From contig JABDQT010000063.1 in assembly GCA_013042165.1 (NCBI GenBank), positions 1-7,191 on the forward strand: 7,191 nucleotides of DNA, in the 5' to 3' direction. The notes below the pieces were generated by a model that saw only the letters and a program-made list of their open reading frames with translations, was not told where the DNA came from and ran no database searches. This document shows, in pieces, positions 1 to 6,296 of the stretch. Origin of the DNA: Kiritimatiellales bacterium. Its GTDB lineage: Bacteria > Verrucomicrobiota > Kiritimatiellia > Kiritimatiellales > Pontiellaceae. The translations under genes and the position numbers were made by a program. The stretch's first letter is position 1; every line of letters begins with the position of its first letter.

Positions 1-415
1 GTGCGTTCATCAGCAGGTCGGCCTCGCCCACATACTGCGCCATCTTGAGCACACGGAAGATGCGCAGCATCCGCAGCACCTTGATCACGTCGAGGAAGCG
101 CGTGCCGGGAACCAGCAGGCCGATGTAGACCGGAAGCACCGCGAGCAGATCGACCACCCCGAAAAAGCTGCGGGCATAATGCAGCGGGTTGCGGGCACAA
201 TACAGCCGCAGCACATACTCGATGGTGAAGAGAATCGTAAACAGCGCATTCACGCCAAACAGCAGCGTGCCATATTCGGCTCGGATGGAACCAACGCTCT
301 GGAGCATGGTCAGCGCAACGCTGACCATAATCGCGATGAACAGCAGAACATCAAACAGCTTGCCGGCCGGGGTATCGGCCTCGAAGATGATTTCGTGCAG
401 TCGTTCCCTAGTCAT
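1..415 (-). CDS. Voltage-sensor ion transport protein, N-terminal part (cut by left window edge)
   Basis: This is an inner-membrane ion channel of the voltage-gated cation channel superfamily, of which 138 residues are visible. The reading frame is open to the window edge. Four hydrophobic segments appear in order: S1 about residues 18-38, S2 about 50-72 (with FTIEYVLRLY), S3 about 84-104 (with FFGVVDLLAVLP), and S4 about 106-127. S4 has basic residues at every third position (K112, R115, R118, R121, K124), the standard voltage-sensor pattern. The pore (S5, P-loop, S6) lies outside the window, so K+, Na+ or other selectivity cannot be judged. The start ATG (415-413) sits inside the last codons of the upstream GHMP kinase gene. 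The 8-nt overlap suggests translational coupling. No strong Shine-Dalgarno site precedes it. Assignment to the superfamily is firm; the exact subfamily is not. Confidence 0.88.
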   Translation of the reverse strand, partial: MTRERLHEIIFEADTPAGKLFDVLLFIAIMVSVALTMLQSVGSIRAEYGTLLFGVNALFTILFTIEYVLRLYCARNPLHYARSFFGVVDLLAVLPVYIGLLVPGTRFLDVIKVLRMLRIFRVLKMAQYVGEADLLMNA

Positions 416-1340
416 GGCATTGGCATCCAACGGGTGTAATTTCGAGGTGATGAACCGGGTAGTCCAGTTCCTTTAATTCGGCATAACCGATCCCTACGGC
501 GCAGTCACCGAGGCCTGAGCCGGAAATCTTTGCACCGAACACATCGGGATCGGCCTGCAGCGCCGATACGATCTCCTGCAGTTCAGGGGTGTTCACACCC
601 ATCTCATCCATGAGCTGCTGATTCCGGTTGAGAATGGCTCCAAATGCCGGGAAGTCATGATTCCGCAGGCAATCCAGTGCCTTATCCACACTAGCCCCGA
701 TCTCGGAATAGATACGTTCATATTTTTCGGGCTGCTCGCTGCGAAGCTGCTCGATTTTCCAGATGACTTCGGGAGTGGGCGTCTTGTAGCCGCAATAGAC
801 CGCCGTAAGCGGCGCATTGAGTTCAAGGCTGCGAAACGCCGGCTCGACCGAATATCCCACGACTCCGCCGAACACGCTGGCCGCCACATCGGCACCGGAA
901 CCCCTCCCCTGCACGATACGAATCGTTTCCAGCGTATGCCCGAACAGATTCTTTGACGCTGGCACCACCCCGTGCAGCCAACCCAGCAATGCCGCATGGG
1001 TGGCCGCGGTCACGGCCGCGGACGAGCCGAAACCGATGTCGGCCGGAAAGTCCGAGTCGATCTCCATCTCGAAGCCGGAAGGCAGTTCGCTCCGATGCTT
1101 ACGGATAGCCCCGATGACGAAGCGGAAATCGGGATGGTCGACGAGATCGTCGAGCGGCGCCCGATAGGTTCCCAGATCGGATGCAATGCGGACACCGCGG
1201 CCAGGCATCTCGAAAATTCGGATGGTGATACGCCGGTTGATAGCACAGACCATCGCCTTGTGCCCATGCAGCACCGCATGCTCACCAAGAAGCATCAGGC
1301 TGCCGGGCGCGGAGGTGGTGATGGTGGGAGCTTTCGCCAT
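408..1340 (-). CDS. GHMP-family kinase, probably phosphomevalonate kinase
   Basis: This is a cytoplasmic ATP-dependent small-molecule kinase of 310 aa. Three GHMP motifs are visible: motif 1 APGSLMLLGEHAVLHG (residues 11-26), motif 2 PADIGFGSSAA (99-109) that binds ATP phosphates, and motif 3 KISGSGLGDCAVGIG (271-285). Asp151 in GSGADVAAS is placed as the catalytic base. The motif 1 wording (GEHAV) is like mevalonate kinase. GSGxDV and the GDC in motif 3 are more like phosphomevalonate kinase. The retained Asp argues against diphosphomevalonate decarboxylase, whose matching segment lacks it. Because the next gene upstream is a better mevalonate kinase, I infer that this one phosphorylates 5-phosphomevalonate. 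A second mevalonate kinase or another GHMP substrate remains possible. It begins 3 nt after the mevalonate kinase stop and overlaps the channel gene by 8 nt. Confidence 0.85.
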   Translation of the reverse strand: MAKAPTITTSAPGSLMLLGEHAVLHGHKAMVCAINRRITIRIFEMPGRGVRIASDLGTYRAPLDDLVDHPDFRFVIGAIRKHRSELPSGFEMEIDSDFPADIGFGSSAAVTAATHAALLGWLHGVVPASKNLFGHTLETIRIVQGRGSGADVAASVFGGVVGYSVEPAFRSLELNAPLTAVYCGYKTPTPEVIWKIEQLRSEQPEKYERIYSEIGASVDKALDCLRNHDFPAFGAILNRNQQLMDEMGVNTPELQEIVSALQADPDVFGAKISGSGLGDCAVGIGYAELKELDYPVHHLEITPVGCQCHD

Positions 1341-1343
1341 GGA

Positions 1344-2348
1344 TCAGACGATCCGCGTGCCGAGGGGGTCGCCCCGCACGGATGAAACCGTGTACCCATA
1401 TTTCGCGCACAGCTCGACGGGTGGACTATCGGCGAATACCAGCACAATGCCTCCCTTTTCTCCGGCAACGGCTCCCGCTCCGCACACCTTGGCGGAACCA
1501 CCCCACTGCTCGATTTCGGCGATAAAGTGCCGGACCGTTTCCGGTACAACGCCGATGGCCGCGAGCAGACGGTTGTTCTCGCGCACCAACCAGCGGACCT
1601 TCTGTTCGTCATTCGAACGGATCGCTTCCTCGAAGGCATGGGTCACATCTTCAAACTCACTCCAGATCGCGCTGTCCCGGAACCGGCGTTCCACCTCCAT
1701 GACGCACTCGCCGGTGGTCGATTCGGGAATACCGGTCTGCACCATGTACATCTTCATGCGCGGGAGGGAAATCGATGAGGCCTGCCCGTTCTGGAAGCGA
1801 GCGCACCCGCCGTGCAGGGAAATGTAGGAGTCGACCCCGCTGGGTTTTCCATGCTGGAGCTTCTCGGCCTCGAGGCTGTATTCGTAATACCACTCCGGCT
1901 TGAAGTCGACACGCAGATAGTGGCCCAGTGCGCGGATCTCGCTCAATACGGTGGCGGCCGACGAACCCATGCCGCATCCAACCGGAATGCTTGAGCGCAG
2001 TTTCATCACGAGGCCGGAGTCGAGGGTGTGGTGAAGCCCGTCGAGGGTGTGGATAAAGGCGAAACGGAACAGATCCGCCGGCGCGGAAAGCACATAGCCG
2101 ATGCCGATCTGCCCATTGAGAAATTCCCGGTATTTGTTTTCCACCCGCCGCTTAAGGTCGTGCAGGGCCAACAGGGTGAATGAATCCGAATCGGGTTCCC
2201 CCGGAAGATCAAAGGAGATCCGGTCGCCGGACTGGGGTGTGACCTCGAAGACCGCACTGCGATCAATCGCCATCGCAATGGCCGGCTTGCCGTAAACGAC
2301 GGCATGCTCGCCACTGAGAATCAGCTTGCCTGGAGCGACTGCTTTCAT
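1344..2348 (-). CDS. mvk: Mevalonate kinase
   Basis: It phosphorylates mevalonate to 5-phosphomevalonate with ATP in the cytoplasm, the first kinase step of the mevalonate pathway. The protein has 334 aa, slightly long for bacterial members. Motif 1 is APGKLILSGEHAVVYG (residues 5-20), a near-consensus mevalonate kinase start with a Lys at position 8. Motif 2 is PVGCGMGSSAA (122-132). HGKPSGVD (166-173) is the mevalonate kinase signature carrying the catalytic Asp173. Motif 3 is present but altered: KVCGAG (287-292) is followed by AVAGEKGG instead of the usual glycine run. The start ATG lies 3 nt after the mvaS stop, which fits cotranscription in the fni-mvaS-mvk order. Family assignment is strong. 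The symbol is by homology only; mvaK1 is used for the same enzyme in other bacteria. Confidence 0.9.
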   Translation of the reverse strand: MKAVAPGKLILSGEHAVVYGKPAIAMAIDRSAVFEVTPQSGDRISFDLPGEPDSDSFTLLALHDLKRRVENKYREFLNGQIGIGYVLSAPADLFRFAFIHTLDGLHHTLDSGLVMKLRSSIPVGCGMGSSAATVLSEIRALGHYLRVDFKPEWYYEYSLEAEKLQHGKPSGVDSYISLHGGCARFQNGQASSISLPRMKMYMVQTGIPESTTGECVMEVERRFRDSAIWSEFEDVTHAFEEAIRSNDEQKVRWLVRENNRLLAAIGVVPETVRHFIAEIEQWGGSAKVCGAGAVAGEKGGIVLVFADSPPVELCAKYGYTVSSVRGDPLGTRIV

Positions 2349-2351
2349 TTG

Positions 2352-3524
2352 TTAATCCACCAACGATTCATATTCCCGTTTGTGCTGGCTGATGCCCGAA
2401 AACCGGAAGGGTCCGGTTTTGTATTGCGGGAAAACATATTCCCCGCCATCGGTCGGCACCACATAATTAAAAATGTCCTCGTATTGTTGATACGTCAGTT
2501 CGCTCCGATTTTCGAGCAAATTCCGGTGCTGATCCACATAAAGGGCATCCCGGTAGCCGGGTTGAACCACCCCGCTGAAAAATTCGCCGACACAGCCGGA
2601 ACCATAGCTGTAAAGCCCCACCCGCTTGCCGGCAAGATCCTCCTCCGCCGTGTCCAGCAGCGAGGTCAGCCCGACATACATCGAGCCCGCATAGCAGTTT
2701 CCGACCACCCGACTGTAGCGCAGCGATTCGGCCAGCAGTCGATGCAACTGCTGCTTATCCAGATCCACCTTGAATTTTCGGCATAGCTTCTGGTGCGCCT
2801 TTTCGGCCATCTTGCTGAAAGGAATGTGATAGCAGAACCGGTCAAAATCGGTCAGTGCCCGCCCCGACTCCTCGGCATATTGCTTCCAGGATTCGATCAG
2901 GGCATGGATATAGACCATCGTGGAATATTTTCCATCCACCAGCGCCTCGGAACGGTAGTTGGGCCGCCAGAAATCCATGACATCCTCGGTATAGTAGCCA
3001 CACTCGGGATCGATGGCCATCAGCCGCGGATTCGCGGAAATCAGAATGGCCACTGCACCGCAGCCCTGCGTCGCTTCGCCGGGGCTGCCCAGCTCATACC
3101 GGGCGACATCGGAGGCAATCACCAGCGCCTTTTTAGTCGGATTGCGGGCCACGAACCCGATCGCGAGTTGAATGCCGGCCGTTCCGCTGTAGCAGGCCTG
3201 CTTCAGCTCGAGCGTGCGGCAGCGCGGCGCCATGTCCAGCAGACCGTGTACATAGATACCCGCCGCCTTGGAATGGTCAATGCCGCTCTCTGTGGCAAAC
3301 AGCAGCAGCTCCACCTCATCCAGCTCACCGTCTTTCATCAGCGGATAGGCCGCGCTCGCTCCCAGGGTAACCACATCCTCGTCGGGCGACGGGATCGCCA
3401 TCTTTTCCTGCCCGATGCCCTGATAGTATTTATCCGGATCGACCGACCGCGCTGCAGCGATGGTTTTCAGGTCAACATAGTAGTGCGAGGTATGGAAACT
3501 GATTCTATCAATTCCAAAATTCAT
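2352..3524 (-). CDS. mvaS: Hydroxymethylglutaryl-CoA synthase
   Basis: It condenses acetyl-CoA with acetoacetyl-CoA to HMG-CoA, the first committed step of the mevalonate pathway. The protein has 390 aa, the usual size of bacterial MvaS, and a thiolase-fold condensing enzyme layout. The catalytic triad is visible: Glu79 in FATESG, the acylated Cys111 in LKQACYSG, and His233 in YHIPFSKMAEKAH. These numbers equal those I recall for the Staphylococcus aureus enzyme, which supports the chosen start (MNFGIDRISFH, ATG at 3524-3522). The frame stays open upstream to 3647, but those extra 41 residues lie inside fni and do not look like the family. A GAGAGG Shine-Dalgarno-like run (3537-3542) lies 12 nt before the chosen ATG. 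The gene overlaps the fni end by 17 nt and is followed after 3 nt by mvk. Confidence 0.95.
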   Translation of the reverse strand: MNFGIDRISFHTSHYYVDLKTIAAARSVDPDKYYQGIGQEKMAIPSPDEDVVTLGASAAYPLMKDGELDEVELLLFATESGIDHSKAAGIYVHGLLDMAPRCRTLELKQACYSGTAGIQLAIGFVARNPTKKALVIASDVARYELGSPGEATQGCGAVAILISANPRLMAIDPECGYYTEDVMDFWRPNYRSEALVDGKYSTMVYIHALIESWKQYAEESGRALTDFDRFCYHIPFSKMAEKAHQKLCRKFKVDLDKQQLHRLLAESLRYSRVVGNCYAGSMYVGLTSLLDTAEEDLAGKRVGLYSYGSGCVGEFFSGVVQPGYRDALYVDQHRNLLENRSELTYQQYEDIFNYVVPTDGGEYVFPQYKTGPFRFSGISQHKREYESLVD

Positions 3525-4536
3525 CCAGAATGAGATCCTCTCTGCCTTTGATACTGCCGATATCGGCCGCTCCCAACAGGAACATGGCGGTGGTGAATTC
3601 ACGCCTGATCCGCCGGATGACCGTACGCACGGCAGCAGGCGATTCACGCGCCGGATTCAAAAAGGGTTTGGCCATACCGCAAAGCGATGCTCCGAGAATG
3701 ATGCTCTTGGCCATGTCGATGCCGTTACGAAGTCCGCCGGAGGCAATCAAGTCAACCTCGCTCCGGTAGGGTTTCATCATCCGAAGAGCAAGCGGTGTCG
3801 GTACGCCCCAGTCGCTGAAGAGCTCTCCCAGCTCGGGCTCATCGCTGCGCTTGCTCTCCACCATGCTCCAGGACGTACCGCCCGTGCCGGCGACGTCAAT
3901 ATATTTGATTCCGGCGGCAAGCAAATGCTCCACATCCTCCAGCGACATGCCGGCGCCGACCTCCTTGACGATGACCGGCTGCTTCAGGGTCTGCACAATG
4001 ATTGCGATCTTATTGCGCAGGCCGGAAAAATCGGTGTCGCCCTCGGGCTGGACCGCCTCCTGCAAGGGATTGAGGTGCAAATAAAGCCCGTCCGCATCGA
4101 GCACCTTTACCGCCGCCTCGCAATCGGCGAAGCCGAGGTCATAGTTGAGTTGCACCGCTCCGAGGTTGGCCAGCAATACCGTATTGGGCGCATGCTGGCG
4201 TAACTCAAAACTCCGCCGCGCATCGGCATCGGACAGAAATACCCGCTGGGAACCCACGGCCAGAGCCACCCCTTCCGCCTCGGCGGCGATCGCCAGATTG
4301 CGGTTGATCTTTTCGAGTTCCGCATCCGCCCCGCCGGTCATCGACGAAATCAGCAGCGGAAAGGCCAGCTTCTTGCCCAGAAACTTGGTGGCTGGATCAA
4401 CTTCCGCCAGATTGAGTTCCGGCAAAGCCCTGTGGACCAAATGCATACGGTCAAAATAGTATTGCCGGCGGTCGACGGCGGCATCCTCCGACACGATATT
4501 GATATGGTCCATCTTGCGTTTGTTTATCTGTGTCAT
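3508..4536 (-). CDS. fni: Type 2 isopentenyl-diphosphate delta-isomerase
   Basis: It is an FMN- and NAD(P)H-dependent enzyme that interconverts isopentenyl and dimethylallyl diphosphate, giving both building blocks for prenyl chains. The 342-aa length is typical. Visible family motifs in order are RKMDHI (residues 7-12), SSMTGG (64-69), GSQR (95-98), HLNPLQEAVQPEGD (154-167) with the catalytic Gln159 and metal-binding Glu160 region, KEVGAG (191-196), DVAGTGGTSW (214-223), and ASGGLRNGIDMAKSIILGA (265-283) for FMN phosphate. I chose ATG 4536-4534 because the protein then begins just before RKMDHI, as usual. An in-frame ATG at 4596 would add 20 unrelated residues running into the intergenic region. 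No clear Shine-Dalgarno site is seen. It is the first gene of the minus-strand mevalonate operon. Confidence 0.95.
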   Translation of the reverse strand: MTQINKRKMDHINIVSEDAAVDRRQYYFDRMHLVHRALPELNLAEVDPATKFLGKKLAFPLLISSMTGGADAELEKINRNLAIAAEAEGVALAVGSQRVFLSDADARRSFELRQHAPNTVLLANLGAVQLNYDLGFADCEAAVKVLDADGLYLHLNPLQEAVQPEGDTDFSGLRNKIAIIVQTLKQPVIVKEVGAGMSLEDVEHLLAAGIKYIDVAGTGGTSWSMVESKRSDEPELGELFSDWGVPTPLALRMMKPYRSEVDLIASGGLRNGIDMAKSIILGASLCGMAKPFLNPARESPAAVRTVIRRIRREFTTAMFLLGAADIGSIKGREDLILDEFWN

Positions 4537-4560
4537 AATTCGGCGGAGCTTATACCTTTC
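4537..4560 (-). promoter_or_regulatory. Possible -10 element of the mevalonate operon promoter
   Basis: On the minus strand, TATAAG (4554-4549) matches five of six bases of the sigma-70 -10 consensus. It lies about 12 nt before the fni ATG. The -35 partner is poor: TTGGGT needs a 20-nt gap and TTTCAA a 15-nt gap. If used, this element would give an almost leaderless fni transcript. A second TATAAG at 4616-4611 would give a leader of about 70 nt. The octamer AGCTTATA that contains each of them (plus strand, 4547-4554 and 4609-4616) is therefore repeated in this intergenic region. Confidence 0.25.
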
Positions 4561-4590
4561 AGCCGGTTGTTGAAACCCAAAACTAGACCC

Positions 4591-4618
4591 TTGCAATCGG
4601 GCTTTTCCAGCTTATAGT
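4591..4618 (+). promoter_or_regulatory. Candidate sigma-70 promoter for tcdA
   Basis: TTGCAA (4591-4596, four of six consensus bases) is followed after 16 nt by TATAGT (4613-4618, five of six). Transcription would start near 4625 and give a leader of about 20 nt carrying GGAG (4630-4633) before the tcdA ATG at 4647. This is a consensus match by eye only. Confidence 0.4.
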
Positions 4619-4646
4619 TCCTGCTTTTTGGAGATCAGAACCTGCA

Positions 4647-5453
4647 ATGAGCCAACCGCAATCCATTGAAACCGGAGGATTCGAGCACCGCTTCGGCGGC
4701 CTTTTCCGGCTTTATGGCCAGACAGCCATGGAGGCCCTGCGCAAAGCCCATGTACTGATCGTGGGCGTGGGCGGTGTCGGCTCGTGGGTCGGCGAAGCAC
4801 TCGCACGCAGTGGGGTCGGGCAGCTGACGCTTGTCGACTGGGACGACATCTGCTTCTCGAATACCAACCGACAGATCCACGCCATGACCGGTACGGCCGG
4901 ATGCGCCAAGGTGGAGATCCTTTCCGAGCGTATCGGGCTCATTAATCCCGAGTGCACCGTCCATGCCATCCGCGAATTCTACACCGACAAAAATGCCGAC
5001 GAGCTGATCACCCCCGGACTCTCCTATGTCGTCGACGCCATCGATCGCAAGAACGCCAAGATCCACCTGATCACCCGTTGCAGTCAAATGGGCATTCCGG
5101 TCATCGTTTCCGGCGGCGCCGGCGGACGGGTCGATCCCACGCAAATCCGCACGACCGACCTGCGCGATTCCTACAACGATCCCCTGCTCGCATCGATCCG
5201 CAAGCAGTTGCGCAGGAATATTCCCGGCATGCACCAGAATCATAAAAAGAAGTTCCAGATTCCCTGCGTCTTTTCCGCCGAGGCAATCCGCTACCCCCAC
5301 CCCGACGGAGGCATCTGCCTCGAAAAACCAAATGCAGGCGATGGCCCCAAGCAGTTGGATTGTCAATTCGGGTTCGGGTCCGCCACCTTCCTCACCGGCA
5401 GCTTCGGCTTCGCGATGGCCGCACGCATCATCAACGACCTTGCTGAAGGATAA
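4647..5453 (+). CDS. tcdA: tRNA threonylcarbamoyladenosine dehydratase
   Basis: It uses ATP to dehydrate and cyclise the t6A37 modification of ANN-decoding tRNAs into ct6A, which aids decoding. It belongs to the ThiF/MoeB/E1 adenylating family, and its 268 aa equal the E. coli length as I recall it. Visible parts are FGGLFRLYG (residues 16-24), the nucleotide-binding loop GVGGVGSWVGEALARSG (40-56), Asp64 and VDWDD (63-67), NTNRQ (72-76) that contacts ATP, DAIDRKNAK (130-138), the GAGGRVDPTQI segment (157-167), and the C-terminal GSATFLTGSFG (244-254). The CxxC zinc motifs of MoeB/ThiF are absent, as expected for TcdA. GGAG (4630-4633) lies 13 nt upstream. It is the only plus-strand gene, divergent from fni, and has no obvious link to isoprenoid synthesis. 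In some bacteria it works with the CsdA/CsdE sulfur-transfer system, which is not seen here. Confidence 0.93.
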   Translation: MSQPQSIETGGFEHRFGGLFRLYGQTAMEALRKAHVLIVGVGGVGSWVGEALARSGVGQLTLVDWDDICFSNTNRQIHAMTGTAGCAKVEILSERIGLINPECTVHAIREFYTDKNADELITPGLSYVVDAIDRKNAKIHLITRCSQMGIPVIVSGGAGGRVDPTQIRTTDLRDSYNDPLLASIRKQLRRNIPGMHQNHKKKFQIPCVFSAEAIRYPHPDGGICLEKPNAGDGPKQLDCQFGFGSATFLTGSFGFAMAARIINDLAEG

Positions 5454-5460
5454 TTTCGTT

Positions 5461-5533
5461 CCTCGCAGAGGCGCAGAGCACGCAGAGGTATTTCTTAGGT
5501 GTTTTTCTCAGCGAACCCTGCGCCTCTTCGAGG
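5461..5533. repeat. Imperfect inverted repeat built from CGCAGAG units
   Basis: The left arm 5461-5487 and right arm 5507-5533 are reverse complements at 22 of 27 positions, separated by a T-rich 19-nt loop. The left arm contains three copies of CGCAGAG (5464-5470, 5472-5478, 5481-5487), so it is also a short tandem repeat. The element fills almost the whole gap between the convergent tcdA and Gre-like genes: it starts 7 nt after one stop and ends 4 nt before the other. Similar CGCAGAG-rich palindromes occur as dispersed intergenic repeats in several bacterial phyla, as far as I remember. It could fold in RNA from either strand, but no U-run follows either arm, so it is not a standard terminator. 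Confidence 0.7.
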
Positions 5534-5537
5534 GATC

Positions 5538-6002
5538 TTAGTAGACGTGGAGGATAATGCCTTCCGCACCGGAGGGAAGCTCAATGAAGCCGGCTTCGAT
5601 GCCGCCCATCAGCGCGGAACCCAGCGGAGACTCCGGCGTGATGACAGTCACCGTGTTGCCGTCCACGCTTACTTCGGTTCCGCCGCCGCAATTGAGCATC
5701 AGGTACCAATCGGTTTCCCCATTCATCTCCACTTCCACCAAAGCGCCGATATCAATCTCCTGTCCGCTGAAATCCTCGACCTCCATGGCCCTCAATTCCT
5801 CCAGCCGATGCGCGAGATCGATACAGTGTTTGGCATATCCGTGGGCAAGAAATGCCGCCTCAATACCTGTGGTGTCGCGCTGCTTATCAGCGTTCGCCGC
5901 ACTGAAGGTGGTCGCGGCATTCGACTGAGCATTCGCCTGCGTCTGCCGTTCAAGTTCCGTTTCCAATGCCTGGATCACCGCATCTAAAATCGTTTGTTTC
6001 AT
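5538..6002 (-). CDS. GreA/GreB C-terminal-domain protein (Gre-like transcription factor)
   Basis: This 154-aa cytoplasmic protein is related to transcript-cleavage factors that bind RNA polymerase. Residues 1-75 are mostly helical and hydrophilic, with acidic stretches (for example LETELERQ) and the segment DTTGIEAAFLAHGYAK (43-58). Residues 83-154 match the FKBP-like Gre C-terminal domain, with WYLMLNCGGGTEVSVDG (99-115) and VITPESPLGSALMG (120-133). The helical part is not a canonical GreA coiled-coil hairpin. It resembles a group of about 155-aa proteins usually annotated as GreA/GreB-family elongation factors, whose function is not well known. It follows the 63-aa gene by 1 nt, so the two are cotranscribed. 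Whether it stimulates RNA cleavage, blocks the RNA polymerase secondary channel or does something else cannot be read from the sequence. Confidence 0.85.
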   Translation of the reverse strand: MKQTILDAVIQALETELERQTQANAQSNAATTFSAANADKQRDTTGIEAAFLAHGYAKHCIDLAHRLEELRAMEVEDFSGQEIDIGALVEVEMNGETDWYLMLNCGGGTEVSVDGNTVTVITPESPLGSALMGGIEAGFIELPSGAEGIILHVY

Positions 6003-6003
6003 C

Positions 6004-6195
6004 TTACGGTTCGTAATCCAAAAGCTCCGCCCCTTTGATCAGACGGCAAAATTCCTTCTTGGTGACGAGATGTGTTGTTCCTTCCGCAGTGATAGGATCA
6101 GTCATGGTTTTATAACTGACGGCCAGACGCGCGAGTTCAACGATACGAATATACTCTTCGCCCTGTTTATAAAGCTGGTTTTGTTGAAGTTTCAT
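6004..6195 (-). CDS. Small protein of unknown function upstream of the Gre-like gene
   Basis: The 63-aa product starts MKLQQNQLYKQGEEYIRIVEL and contains RLAVSYKTM (residues 23-31) and THLVTKKEFCRLIKGAELLDYEP (41-63). It has no signal peptide, membrane segment or cysteine pair, so a small soluble protein is expected. The pattern reads as a short beta-rich start followed by a helix. I recall similar short proteins in Verrucomicrobia-like genomes but know of no function. The start is well bounded because an in-frame TGA directly precedes the ATG. The stop is 1 nt before the Gre-like start, so a two-gene operon is very likely. A weak Shine-Dalgarno site precedes it. A real gene is favoured by the tight spacing and by lack of a competing frame. 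Confidence 0.7.
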   Translation of the reverse strand: MKLQQNQLYKQGEEYIRIVELARLAVSYKTMTDPITAEGTTHLVTKKEFCRLIKGAELLDYEP

Positions 6196-6246
6196 TCAGC
6201 GTCTTTAGCATCATCCCCACCCCGATTCCACGGATTTACACATCTG

Positions 6247-6277
6247 AAAAAAAAAGCCCGCATGAGGCGGGCCTTTT
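6247..6277 (-). terminator. Intrinsic terminator of the nitroreductase gene
   Basis: On the minus strand a perfect 6-bp G+C stem (GCCCGC 6272-6267 with GCGGGC 6261-6256) and a 5-nt loop are followed by nine T residues (6255-6247). It lies 20 nt beyond the nitroreductase stop codon. This separates that gene from the downstream 63-aa/Gre-like unit, which must then have its own promoter or depend on read-through. On the plus strand only four T residues follow the stem. Confidence 0.9.
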
Positions 6278-6296
6278 CAGTGAGTTGAAAGATGGC

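Noticed and set aside
1186..1827. 213-aa open frame on the plus strand
   Set aside because: It is antisense to two strong GHMP kinase genes, crosses their junction, and has no recognisable domain.
2793..3533. 246-aa open frame on the plus strand
   Set aside because: It is antisense to mvaS, His/Arg/Gly-rich with no known fold, and is explained as a shadow frame in GC-rich coding DNA.
3525..3647. 41-residue N-terminal extension of mvaS
   Set aside because: It lies wholly within fni in another frame, does not resemble HMG-CoA synthase, and would shift the catalytic residues from their usual numbers.
4537..4596. 20-residue N-terminal extension of fni
   Set aside because: It covers the intergenic/promoter stretch, and type 2 isomerases normally begin just before the RKxxHI motif.
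4635..5366. 243-aa open frame on the minus strand
   Set aside because: It is antisense to tcdA, which has complete family motifs; this frame has none.
5461..5487. CRISPR-like repeat
   Set aside because: The CGCAGAG units are only 7 nt and spaced by 1-2 nt, with no spacers and no cas genes.
5461..5533. Bidirectional intrinsic terminator
   Set aside because: The stem has five mismatches and neither strand has a T-run after the arm, so only a repeat call is supported.
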